A stretch of DNA of 64,000 nt from NCBI GenBank assembly GCA_949128115.1, contig OX421966.1:49783416-49847415 (forward strand), in the 5' to 3' direction. Source of the stretch: Anaspis maculata. Its lineage: Eukaryota; Arthropoda; Insecta; Coleoptera; Scraptiidae. The notes beneath the pieces were generated by a model. It had not been told where the DNA came from and did not search any database. It saw only the letters and a list, made by a program, of their open reading frames with translations. The position numbers and the translations under genes are program-made. Each line of letters begins with the position of its first letter. Within the stretch, counting starts at the first letter, position 1. This document shows, one piece after another, positions 1 to 11,400 of the stretch.

Positions 1-510
1 TTACGGCCGGACTATATATTTCACGCGTTGAGCACAAGACTCGGTGTGATCATTCCGTAGTTTGGGATGCGGAGCCTTGATTTCTTCGAGGATTCACATA
101 GCAGGCCTAGCCACACTCAAAATGCGCGAAATTCGAGATTTACCCAGTACATAGTACCGTATGATACTTGATGGTCCATGCAGGAATCGACTGTACTGTT
201 ACGAACGGCGATTCTGGAGAACCAAGGTCTTTCTGGACTGTTCGCATGAGATCGCAGTGTACAAGTTCGGAGCTCTAGAAATATTCGAGAACATAGACGT
301 GTAGGCTTTGGCCCGTGGAACTAACCTAGAGACTTCAACATGAGAGTAGAACACATCTGTCCATTTGGCGAAAGTGCCGCTCTAGAGCACGCGGGAATCA
401 CACGCGAAAGGTGTAGGAGTTTCCGGGAATCGCTGCAAAACCGTATCCTTGGTCATTGTAGAATTTGCTGGAGGACCGGTGGAAGCTTCGAGAACACTTA
501 CTAGTCGAAG
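1..510. other. Unassigned flanking sequence
   Basis: No open frame of useful length, RNA gene or terminal repeat was recognised here. It is the genomic flank left of the retrotransposon and ends in the AT tract into which that element inserted. Confidence 0.5.
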
Positions 511-520
511 ATATATATAT
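511..520. repeat. (AT)5 tract, left target-site side of the retrotransposon
   Basis: Five AT dinucleotides lie directly before the 5' LTR, and a longer (AT)19 run follows the 3' LTR directly. A 4-bp ATAT duplication fits, but its length cannot be fixed inside a dinucleotide run; 5 bp does not fit. Confidence 0.6.
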
Positions 521-637
521 TGTGGCAATTGCTCATGTAATTAAGTAAGGTTAGTTATAGTTTCCGGGTACATGTGAATTCAATTTGGCGAGATAAGGCC
601 GAGAGTCGCTTGAAAGAAACCCAACGCTGAATCGAGT

Positions 638-645
638 TATATAAG
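638..645 (+). promoter_or_regulatory. LTR TATA box (TATATAAG)
   Basis: TATATAAG lies about 120 bp inside the LTR and would place transcription start near 668-675. The same box is at 12124-12131 in the 3' LTR. This is by motif and position only. Confidence 0.5.
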
Positions 646-1909
646 CAGGCTGTTAACAACGGGGAGCTATAGAAAAACCCGGCAGAGTCCTTGGGTAATA
701 GAGAAATTGCTTCGTTTTTGGCCGTGGGAAATAATAACTAACTTGTGGACACTGAAATGTTTATTTAAAAGTTTCGAAAATTCGGGGAACGCCCGGATGC
801 GACGCCATAAAACGCCCGCTGGTTTATGATATACTGAAATGCCGCAAAAAGGGCCGAAAAGGACCGCCGCCATATGGCCAGCACCTTGTCGAGTCGAGAA
901 TTTCGCTTACAAGAAAATTAAACGCGGTTAATTACCAGTTTCCAAATTGAAAACTCGTAGATGTGATTGTATGGTGGAAAGAGTAAGTTTACAGATTAGG
1001 GTGCGAAATGAGAGTCAAGTAGACACCAAACAAGAAAGGGTTTCATTCAAGCGATTCTGCCCAGTCCGGCCAGGTTGGATTACACTATTCGGGTAATTTC
1101 TTTATGTTTAGACATAAGCCCGGAAGTTATAAACGTAAGCTAAAATATCTTGATATGTCAGCAGTCAGATGGGAGTGTGGAGGTATCGATAAGATTGTAA
1201 TTATCCAAATTGGTGTGGAAAATGAGACGACTGGCGCCATCTGACGGTGAATGCTATAAGGAGTGCGGCCAGAAGGGCGATATTTGCAAGATCGAACGTG
1301 GTCGACAGAATCCAATACGCGATCGATATCAGGGGGTGGAAAATTTGTGATTGGACGAGACTAGGGTTGGTTAAATCTCATTGGTAGAGGTGAAGGACTT
1401 TCGGAAGTGGAAATGAGAGTGTAGCTCAGGGGATGTGGGCGAGCTCTCGAGGCTTTTTTGCTTGAGCTCTCATCGTGACAAGTTGCATTGAAAAACGTGA
1501 ATCCAAGTCCTCTGGGGATTTAAGATTTTGTTCTGTCAAGGCAGTTTTTGATAAGTACAAGCGTGAAGCTAAAATTTACTAATTTACTCACTGAGTTAAA
1601 TAACAGATTTCAGATCGTTGTTTGCATTTAAAGAATTCAAATTCCAAGTCAATTAAACAGATTAAAGTCAGTTCGGTGGTCGGAAATTTCCACAAAAGTC
1701 AAAAAGGAGTTTCAGTGAAAATTTCGTGGGTTCAGATTGCTAAATTAAATCAGGGTTAATTCGCGTGGTGGGTTTGGTGTAAATTCAATTAGAAAGAGGT
1801 GATATTGTGTGTGTGTTGGAGACAGCACAACAGGCAGCAGGCTTCAAGTCGAAATTCTGAGCATCGGGACCAAGGAATAGGAAAATCGCTGCTACTTCGC
1901 CGGTCGTCA

Positions 1910-1915
1910 AATAAA
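1910..1915 (+). terminator. Candidate LTR polyadenylation signal AATAAA
   Basis: An AATAAA hexamer downstream of the LTR TATA box; a second lies at 3608-3613. The equivalents in the 3' LTR (13396-13401 and 15094-15099) would be the functional ones. Which is used cannot be told from sequence. Confidence 0.3.
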
Positions 1916-2300
1916 GGTTGGTCTCGTTTTCTGCACTAATTGAGGTTTAAAATATTATTAATTACCGGCCGTGGAAACCAATGCTGCTGAAAAATTAAAT
2001 AAGGATTAGAAGTCCACAGAAAATTGTAGCTAAGTGTAATTCGAGGGTACCAGCCGAGAAATTTGGTATTGCCTTCCCGCCAATGGCTCAGCCGGCTCAC
2101 TGCCCCGAACACGTGAAAGTTCATCAAATGAATTAAATGCACCCTGATTGGCCACTAGGCGAGCGCCATTATTGTTCCATCTTGCAACAACAAAAATTAC
2201 TTCCGTCACAGGCTAAAGAATCGGCCGGACACCATCGGCAAGACGAATCTCCAAGCCTCATCATGCGAATGAAATTTCAAGCCTTTTTTCTTTCTCTCGA

Positions 2301-2780
2301 TCAAGCAGACGACCGCAATGGCAAAGAAAATTTACAGTTCAAGTCCACCAAAAGGGCGGCTGCAAATTGCCCACCTTTAAAGACATCACCTATAAACACC
2401 GCCAAAATGCGAAAGTCTCGCGCGAGATTCGATAAACGAAGGGTTGTGATCAGAAAGGGTTCAACATAACTCCGTGGGGGCGCGTCGCGAGAATCCGTTG
2501 GGTCATCGAAGACTTGAGCTGAGGCGCGACGCCCGAAGAGACCAATAGCGAGAGCGTCGTAATTACTTCCCTCCAAATATCTGTTGAAAAATTCTGTCCA
2601 AGGATTGTTATTTTCTGCCACCGGCAACTTCAGCCACGTCGAAATAAAATTATTCAAAGAAAGCCACCGTGATTCTCTTAGCAGTATCGAGGTTTCAGGT
2701 GAACTCGAGCCGTTTTGTGGTGAAAAACCATACCTGCACTTTCCTTCGGCGCCGTTAGCTAGGTGTAGTGTAGGAGACAT
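2301..2780 (-). other. Antisense 159-codon open frame in the 5' LTR
   Basis: An uninterrupted minus-strand frame in a locally GC-richer part of the LTR, repeated intact at 13787-14266. The predicted product has no domain I recognise, no clear signal peptide and no membrane segment. Several other short frames occur on both strands of the LTR, so it may be chance. Its identity in both LTRs reflects LTR homogenisation, not selection. Confidence 0.2.
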
Positions 2781-3962
2781 TTACTGTTGTTTTGAGAGCC
2801 ATTAAAATGGTATTTGAAGTGTGAATCCGGCAGTTATAATGCCATTAGATGATAAAGTTATTGAGATGGGAAAATATCCCATATCTCATTGTTTGAAGGC
2901 ATACGATCAAAGCTGAAGCTGTCGTACAAAGCCAACGAGTGAAAAATTATAATCAAAATTTGACGATTATCAAAGTCAAGTCAAAGCACGGCAAATTGTT
3001 GGTTTCCAGGACAGGTGGTTGATAAGGCGTAGGTGATTTGTAAGCCTGCGTCAAGCGACAGAATTGTGTGATAACATTAGTGTGATTACTGACATGGAAT
3101 TCAGTGTTTATTGTTGTTACTCTGGGCGTCATGTTTTGTAAAACGTCGCTACGTTCCGTATTTCGAGCAGTCAAGTGTTTAATTTGCGTTGCGGTTTAGG
3201 TAGAGTTTCTTCCCCTTTGGTTTAGCTCAAATTTGAATTGTTGTTAAATTTGGATAGGGTTTTCTTTCAGGTATCATGGCAACGTCCTCCGTGTTATTTC
3301 AATAAGTTAGGTCGTTTACAATAGGGATTTAATCTGCGGGTAGGCAGAGCTGTACCAACTGTAGCAAGTCCCTAAAATCACAGCACAAGACCATCCTGGT
3401 GGGTTTTCCGTGGTTTCCCCACCAGGTCAATAGGCGAATGCCATGGTTACATTTTCCACGAGGAGGTCAGTATGACTCCGATTACGCTAATTAATTAGAG
3501 GACTGTGATTTGATTTAAAATAGGATATTTAAAGAAATCTCCCACTGACTAGGGTAGGATTAAGGACCTGTGTATCAATTGTCTTCTCTCTATTATGACT
3601 TTGTTGTAATAAACAGGATTGTGGTTGACTTTCGTGTTATATCTCTCTGTTTAGTACCTGTTCTCTTGTGTCACTTATCAATGAAAGAACAAGCGGTTAT
3701 GAATTAATTTGACAACGTAGGGAAAAGTGGAATGGGACTCTATCAGCGGAGCTTCTCGTACTGTCACTTTCTTTGACAGAGCCAGTGAAAGGGTTAGTGA
3801 AAGAAAAGGGGTGGATCTATTAGCGGAGTCCACCTCAGTGTTTGTGAATCTACTGTAAGAGGCCAGACAGCAGTTAAGTATGGTTTACACTTTTGTTAGA
3901 CGATCACGCCGGAATATCAACTGACGGGTTAGGAGAAAGGGGTTGTACCGTTACAGATAAAA

Positions 3963-3981
3963 TGGTGCCGTGACCAGGATT
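3963..3981 (+). promoter_or_regulatory. Primer-binding site, tRNA-His type
   Basis: TGGTGCCGTGACCAGGATT begins 7 nt after the LTR end. It is complementary to the CCA-terminated 3' end of an insect tRNA-His as I recall that sequence: acceptor strand ending GTCACGGCA, preceded by the T-arm. TGG at the start and the position are diagnostic of a minus-strand primer site. Confidence 0.85.
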
Positions 3982-5799
3982 GATAAGTAATAGCATGCAA
4001 GAGATAGGGGGGTGAACAAGAGAGAGATAATACGAAAGGGTAAAGAGTAGAAGGGTTAAATTAGATGGGAAGAACGAAAGATACATAAGACAAGACGGTG
4101 TTGTGAAAGTAAAACTTGGACACAATGCCAGAATTGTTGGTGGAAATGCATACGAAATCGAAGCGTAGAAGGTAAACAAAGGAATGGCATACTTTGGAAA
4201 ATTGAAAGAAACGGCGCCAAAATGTATAAGGCGGAATCGTCAACAATGACTGGTGATGAGCTATTAGATGCAAAGATAATTAGGTCAAAACGAATATAAT
4301 TAATGACAGTGCGACGAGTCAATTGTTTGCGCTCTGCAATAAAGTTGAATTTATACAGGCCACCTATTGTGGCTAAGAAGCCAAACCCTCAGCGTAGCAT
4401 CTATTTTGAATAATTTCTGGTTCGTGAGTTAGGAAAAGGGGTGAGAAGATGGGATCAATCCATATTTCGTCCAAACTTATGGAGCAAAACCTTCTTTGTT
4501 TCGTTTCTCGTTTTATTTTGTTGTGATCACATTCGGGTTTATTTATTTATATAATGCTAAGCGCGTGAATGGTGCTTATTTAAATTTCATTTAAACCTGA
4601 CTCTTGTTAAGAGGATGTGTAATTCTGCTAAACAATTAATTAAGTGATTGAATTAAATTGAAAATATTATCAAGTCAAATTTGCTGAAAGAGTAATTCTA
4701 GCTTTCACAACACTGGTCGAGTGTATGTAGTTGATAGAGAGAGACAAATTGAAACAACAGGAGATAGGGTTAGCTGAGATCGCGACGGGTAGGTCATGCG
4801 AACGAGCCCTGCGGATGTATTATTTATAGATGAGGAGTTTACTTCAATGGAGACAGTAGTACCTATAAGGTGATAACTGTCGAAGGCCGCAGAAGGGGTT
4901 ACGCCAGCCGAGGTGAGTGGCCACTTGAGTGGTGCACGAGGTGAGAAATTCACAGGTGGTGTACGAGCAAACCCAAGGCCACCGTAACAGAAATATTAAT
5001 TGAGCTAGTGGACTAATGAAGTGTGATTAGATAGTGTAAAAGTTGAGTAGAGGAGTCAGAATATGTAGAAAATTACAGCGCCTAGGTGGAATGCAGCAGC
5101 GAGTTGTACGAGGCATGATGAGGACCATCCTGTATGGGGTAATGAGTAATGAGTAGTGGATAGCTAATATTCCAGCTGGTGCGACCAAGAGGAGGTGCGG
5201 AGCTGAGCTCGCCGACACTGCGAAAGATTAGAGTGGTTATTGTGGGGGTGACGATCTACAGGCAATGCAGCGTCCATGCGGTCGGACCATAGGCCACCGA
5301 GCAATATGATGTGTGTTAGTTGAATTGCCGGAGTAGCGTAGACCTTTGCAATTGATTACGAGTTGCGGGAAATTTCTAGCGCCGCTACTTGGACTCAAAA
5401 GGAGTGAGAGCCTTTGGACCGGACCAGGAGTAACGGAATCGAGAGCAGGGCTGTCGGCCACGTAGTGCCTGTTAGTAGAATTATTGCGTTTTAGCTTGAA
5501 GGTTAGCAGCCAGCCAAGATGGACTGCCACTCGGACTTCAGTGAGCGCGAGCGGACTCTGAATGAATTAGACAAGCTAGTGGGTGTGTCTACTAATCGAG
5601 TGGTAGAGTGACTGAAATTATAGCGAGCTACCGGACATCGCTATGATTAATGAAATTGCTAGAATAACAATAGTGTAGTTAGTCTCTAGGGCCAATACAC
5701 AGGTGATATATGCGTATCTGTAGAGGCCATGCACGTCCACGCGATCGAATCTGCATATTCTAAAGTCGGTCCTAATTTATCCAAAGGGATCGACCTAAA
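3982..5799 (+). other. Long untranslated leader of the retrotransposon
   Basis: About 1.8 kb between the primer site and the gag start without a sustained sense frame. It presumably carries packaging and dimerisation signals, and the many short upstream ATGs suggest non-canonical translation initiation. Small minus-strand frames here (for example 3904-4322, 4705-4953, 5237-5530) look like chance. Confidence 0.6.
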
Positions 5800-7128
5800 A
5801 TGGCTGGAGGTAGAAAAGGGACTCGGGCTACCGCACGACAGGAAACTGTGCGTCCGGTGGCGCGCAATCGAACTGCTGCCGAAGAGACTCGCGTGGAGGA
5901 ACCGATTATTCCGAGATGGTTCTTCGAGTATCAGGAAATCCAGGACCGGCGTCAGGAGGAATTGGATCGGAGGGCTGCAGAGCGAGAGGAGCGTCTGACG
6001 AATATGATGCTGAGAACGATGGAGACGGTGGCGTCCGCCGTTGGGAATGGAAGAGTGGCTGCGACCTTGGCTATCGGCGAGGCTACCGACGCGGCGACGG
6101 GTGCCAGTCGGAGCACCCCATCGGCGTCAACTACCGAAGAGCCAGGAGCTGGGGCTGAGCCCAACGAGCTGAGTCCGCAAGACTTGGGGGGACAGCTGAA
6201 AGCGCTGATTGAGCAGGCAGCACCGCTGCCAGCCAGACCAGTGTTTGAGAGCACGGACGGGCCGAATAACCCGATGATGTTCCTGGAGCAGGTGGATAGC
6301 TATGCGGAAGGGGCACAGCTCGACGACCGGAAGAAGAGGAAATTTGTGGTGGAGTGTCTACGAGGAAAGGCCAAGCGCTGGGCGGCGGTCCACATGGCTG
6401 AGTGGCAGGACTATGCTGAGTTTCGACGGCGCTTCCTGCACTTTTTCTGGTCGGAGGACCAACAGGCAGGAGTGCTCCGACAACTTCAAGATGGCAGGTT
6501 TGACGTGGAGGGACGATTCTCCATGTCAGATCATTTTAACTATCATCTGGGTCGAGCAAAGATGCTGACAGAGCCACCGATTGAGAGTAAACTCGTGAAG
6601 ATGATTATCAGGCACTATCCTTGCGATATCCAGCGGTTTTGGAAAAGCAAGGGGTGCAAGAACATTCGGCAGACGAGTGCCTTCCTCGAGGACATGGAGG
6701 ATGAAGCCACAAATAAGCCGAGCACCCGCCTGCAGAAAGAACGGAACGCCGGACCCAAAGAGCGGCGAGCGGATACGTGGCGGCGGAGAGATAATCGTCG
6801 AGATGATCGCCGAGACGACCGCAGATTCGGGCAACAACCCTACGTGCGACATCAGCAGCGAGAGGGCCCCCGAGCTATCGAGGCGCCTCCTTCAGTGCCC
6901 CAAATTACTTTCCCCGACACGCCAGCGCCAGCACCAGCGCCGCGATTTGAACCAGCTCGACCGTTTGAGCGTCGCGGGAATAACGATACGCGACCGCGTC
7001 CGTGGCAACAGCGTCCGAACCAACCACAGGCCGGGTGGAGTCGGTGGCAGCAACCGAATACGCGTCGCGACGCTCCGGCGACACAGACATCGGGAAACGG
7101 ACCGAGGGCGGAGAACAAGCGCCGCTGA
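5800..7128 (+). CDS. gag: Gag polyprotein of Ty3/gypsy element
   Basis: A 442-residue structural protein that would form the virus-like particle. The start ATG has a favourable context (AAAATGG). Residues about 140-300 look like a retrotransposon Gag capsid domain: MMFLEQ near 153, then KAKRWA and a WQDYAEFRRRF helix typical of this family. The N-terminal third is Glu/Arg-rich with a probable helical region (residues 40-75), followed by an Ala/Thr/Ser linker. The C-terminal 130 residues are Arg-, Asp-, Pro- and Gln-rich. No CCHC zinc knuckle is visible, so nucleic-acid binding probably depends on the basic tail. The stop overlaps the pol frame, and the slippery site lies about nine codons before it. 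Confidence 0.9.
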   Translation: MAGGRKGTRATARQETVRPVARNRTAAEETRVEEPIIPRWFFEYQEIQDRRQEELDRRAAEREERLTNMMLRTMETVASAVGNGRVAATLAIGEATDAATGASRSTPSASTTEEPGAGAEPNELSPQDLGGQLKALIEQAAPLPARPVFESTDGPNNPMMFLEQVDSYAEGAQLDDRKKRKFVVECLRGKAKRWAAVHMAEWQDYAEFRRRFLHFFWSEDQQAGVLRQLQDGRFDVEGRFSMSDHFNYHLGRAKMLTEPPIESKLVKMIIRHYPCDIQRFWKSKGCKNIRQTSAFLEDMEDEATNKPSTRLQKERNAGPKERRADTWRRRDNRRDDRRDDRRFGQQPYVRHQQREGPRAIEAPPSVPQITFPDTPAPAPAPRFEPARPFERRGNNDTRPRPWQQRPNQPQAGWSRWQQPNTRRDAPATQTSGNGPRAENKRR

Positions 7129-8417
7129 TCTCTGCCCATCTAATCGGACCGGAGGCCTGCGCATCGCCCAGCACCGCGGCGTCCGCGACCAGCATCGCGA
7201 CGCCCGCGACCAGCCCCGCGACGTCCGCGACCAGCCCCGCGACCAGCACCGCGACGTCCGCGACCAGCACCGCGACGCCCGCGACCAGCACTGCGACGCC
7301 CGCGAACAACACCGCGACGTCCGCGACCAGCACCGCGACGCCCGCGAACAACACCGCGACGTCCGCGACCAGCACCGCGACGTCCGCGACCAGCACCGCG
7401 ACGCCCGCGACCAGCACTGCGACGCCCGCGAACAACACCGCGACGCCCGCGACCAGCACCGCGACGTCCGCTGACAGCACCGCTACGCCCGCGACCAGCA
7501 CTACGACGGCCTGGGACGTTGGCCGGCGGCAACGCGGAACTCGCGTGCGAGCTACTGAAGAACAGGCGCGAAAGCCCGCCACTACGACGGTACCACGCTC
7601 AGTTACTTCGGCTGCGGCAACAACACTTGCAGCACCGACAACCAACGCGACAAATTCAACGTTATCCGCCACAGCAGGGATATCAGCGCCCACAACGATA
7701 GCCCAGTCTGCGTCTGTCACTGTTGCGACCTCAGTTCCGGTAGTAGCCGACCGAGTGGCCGAGAACATAGTAGTGCTGAAAGGGGATATGTTCAAAGCCG
7801 ATAGTGAATTTGCCTTTGTCCACTGCTGTTCACGCGACTTGAAGATGTCTAGAGGAATAGCCGCGGAAATCAAACGGCGTTTCCAAGGAGAGGAAGAGCT
7901 CCGGCGCCAGCAGAAGAAAGTGGGACAGGTGGCGCAGCTGTATAGTGCTGGGCGCACGATCCTGTACCTGATTACCAAGGAGCGGGCGTGGGGAAAGCCC
8001 ACCTATGAATCACTCTGGGAATGTCTGGGGACGCTCAAACATGAATGTGAGGAGGCCGGAATCTTCAAACTGGCGATGCCCAAGATCAGCTGTGGCCTCG
8101 ATAGACACAACTGGTCGATTGTGAGGGACTACATTAGAGAAAAGTTCCAAGGCACACGCTTCGTGATCCAAATCTACGACTATACGATGGAGCCGGAAGC
8201 GAGGTGTGACCAGTTACACGGGAGTAACAAGTCTTCTGATCGTCGGGTGAACATGCCCATGGAGGAGAAGGTCTCCCTGTCTGGGACCATTCCCAAGAGA
8301 AGGCATCCGTATAGCCCGCCACGTGCACACAAAAGGGCGAGAACCTCGCCTGCAATAACCGCGGCACTGCGAGTTACGGGAGGAGTGCACAGTGCCCCCT
8401 CACACGCGTCAATAACC

Positions 8418-8481
<64 letters not shown>

Positions 8482-11400
8482 AGATGTCGGCGGCGAGAAC
8501 TACAACTCCGACACTGACCACAACAGTAGCCAACAACTCAGCAAATGATGTTGAGAATACCTGCCTGACCTACGACACGGAGATTACCGAGGAAGGTCTC
8601 ACTTACCGCATACTTTCGCTGCATCGTGGCCTACAAGATGCGGTGGAGGATCATAATGTCCGCCCACACCGAGTGACACCAGAGATAGTATGTGTCGTGG
8701 AGGGAATCACCACAACCGCTCTCGTCGACACTGGAAGCGAGGTGAGCTGTATCTCCGAAGATTTGTGGGAAACGATTCTGGCGGCTGAACGCCGACCTCC
8801 TACGCTCCCTGTGACTGCGATTCAACTCCAAGGGGCCGTAGGGCAAAAGAGCTGCCGCGTAGTGCTACAAAGTGACCTGGAGGTGACACTTGGTGGGCGG
8901 AACTATCAAGTGGCCTGCCTGGTTGTGAAGAGTCTGATTAAACCGGTGATTCTGGGTGCTGATTGGCTACTACAGGTAGCAGGAATTGTGGACCTTGGTC
9001 GACGAATTATTACGTTGAAACAAGGGGGAGTCCAATCGGAGGTGGAGTTTAAACCAGGACATCAAGTCTGTGAAGATGATGCCCAACATGAGTACAACAC
9101 TATATGCCACCTGCAAACGACAGCGAAGCCATCGAAATCGCGTCCGATACTTACTGTGCAACAAGAGCTGGTGAATAAAGTGGACCAGCTGAGCTGTCCA
9201 CCTACCCAGAAAGCCGACCTGTTGAGAGTCCTTCGGCAGTACGAGAGCATCTTCAGAGAAGAGCCTGGCATGACCCATCTCTATGAGCACCGGATTGAAT
9301 TATATGATGAGACGCCGTTTATACAGCGACCATACCCGGTGCCATTTGCCTTGAGGCCGGCCGTTGAGGAAACCATCAGCGAGATGCTTCGCCTAGGCGT
9401 TATTCGAAGGGAAGCATCTGCATTTGCTAGCCCGATGACGGTAACGAAGAAAAAGGATGGGACCGTGCGTATCTGCCTGGATGCACGAGGAATTAATGCT
9501 AAGATGGTAGCGGATTCGGAGACACCGCCGAGCCCTGAGGAACTTCTGAGATACTTCCGAAATGTACGAGTGATGTCGACTATTGACCTACGGGCGTCGT
9601 ATTGGCAAATACCACTACATCCGGAAAGTCGCAAGTACACCGCATTTCTCTATAATGGACGCTCGTACACCTATACGCGACTGCCATTTGGACTTAAGAC
9701 TTCCACGGGGAGTTTCAGCCGAGCCATGGACATTGTGCTCGGACCTGAAGTAAGGGAATTCGCCGTCAACTATATCGACGATTTATTGGTTGCCTCTGGA
9801 ACGTGGGAAGAGCACTTGGATCACTTGGGACAAGTGTTAGAGAAGCTGAAGCTGGCCAGGATGACCGTGAACTTGGAGAAGTCCTCCTTTGTTCAAACGG
9901 AAGTGAAATTTCTCGGTCATGTACTGACGACAACGGGGATTCGAGCTGATCCGGAAAAGGTCATGGCCATTCGCAAATTTCCAGTACCACAGAAAACGAA
10001 GCATCTGCGGGCGTTTCTTGGATTGTGCAACTACTACAGAAAGTTCTCCGTGCACTATAGCGAAGCCACCAGGTCGCTAACACATCTGCTGCGTAAGGAT
10101 ACTACCTGGAGATGGGGCCCGCGAGAGCAGATGGCCTTCGACCATATCAAGGATCTGTTTCTTGACACCGTGCTGCTGGAGCACCCGGACAGTCGTCGAA
10201 CCTTTTACGTCCAAACTGACAGCTCGGGCTATGGACTGGGAGCAGAGCTGTATCAGTTACATGAAGATGGTGACCGGGGGGTGATTGCTTTTGCGAGTCG
10301 CTCATTGCGAGGAGCGGAGCTCAACTATACGACTACTGAGAAGGAGCTGTTGGGGGTGATCTTCGCCCTCGACAAGTTCCGAATGTACATCCAGGGGGCC
10401 CAGATAATTGTTCGCACCGATCACCAGGCACTGAAGTTCCTGGGCCGGTGCCGACTGCTGAACGAGAGACTGACCAGGTGGACCTTGTTCCTGAGCCAGT
10501 TCAATTATGCCATTGAACACGTCAAGGGAAGGGAGAATGTGATACCGGATACACTGTCACGATTCCCGATGGACGGGGACGGTACTGCCGAGTATCCACG
10601 TGACCAACCGGTAATTGCGCTCTTTGAGGTCGAAGAGTCTCCCGAAGTTATCGCGATCCTACGAGACCTCAAGGTGCAACAACAAGAAGATGAGTACTTG
10701 GGGGCGATCTGGGAGCACCAACGCGCTCCGGACGCTCCCTGCGAGCCAGCAATACAGCGAGTGAGCAGTCGATATTCTGTGCATAGTAATGTTTTGGTTT
10801 ACCGAGCTGCTAATGATGATCGAGCCCGCCTTGCTATACCGGGGCGATGCACCGACCGGCTCACTTGGTACCATCATCAGCTCCTGGGACATTTTGGGGC
10901 CACCAAAGTCCACCAGGCTATGAAGCAGGTGTACTATTGGCCTGACATGTCACGCTCTATCCGCCGGGTCATACGATCCTGTGACCTGTGCCAGAAGACG
11001 AAACATCCAAATCGTCATACCCAGGGACCAATGACACCCATCATTGCCAAGGGCATGGGTGATCTCGTCTGCGTGGATTTCTACGGACCCCTGCCTGCCA
11101 GCAAGGGGTTCCAATACATCTTTGTGGTTATCGACGCCTTCTCCAAGTTCCTCAAGCTGTATCCCTTGAGAACTGCGACATCCAAAGCTGCCGTCAAGAA
11201 GCTGCTTCAAGACTACGTCAACTACATCAAGCCGAAGTGTGTGCTGAGCGACCATGGCACACAATTCACTTCCCGGAATTGGCAAACCCAACTCAAGGCT
11301 GCCAATATCTTACCCACAATGAGTTCGGTTCGCCATCCTGCGAGCAACCCCAGCGAACGCGTAATGAGAGAATTAGGCCGTATCTTCCGAGCCTACTGCC

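Larger units (their letters stand above)
521..3955 (+). repeat. 5' long terminal repeat (3435 bp)
   Basis: Begins TG and ends CA as in canonical LTRs, and matches 12007-15441 almost base for base at an offset of 11486. The boundary is exact: the base before it is T here and A at the 3' copy, and after TTACA the sequence continues GATAAAA here but ATATAT there. Most insect gypsy LTRs are a few hundred bases, so this length is unusual. It contains a TATA box, AATAAA signals and an antisense open frame. Confidence 0.95.

Noticed and set aside
7140..7532. 130-codon minus-strand Arg/Gly-repeat frame
   Set aside because: A third reading of the same minisatellite; no independent support.
6905..8002. 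365-codon minus-strand frame opposite pol with Val/Ala repeats
   Set aside because: It is produced by the GC-rich 21-bp repeat on the other strand; the plus strand has a complete, motif-rich pol.
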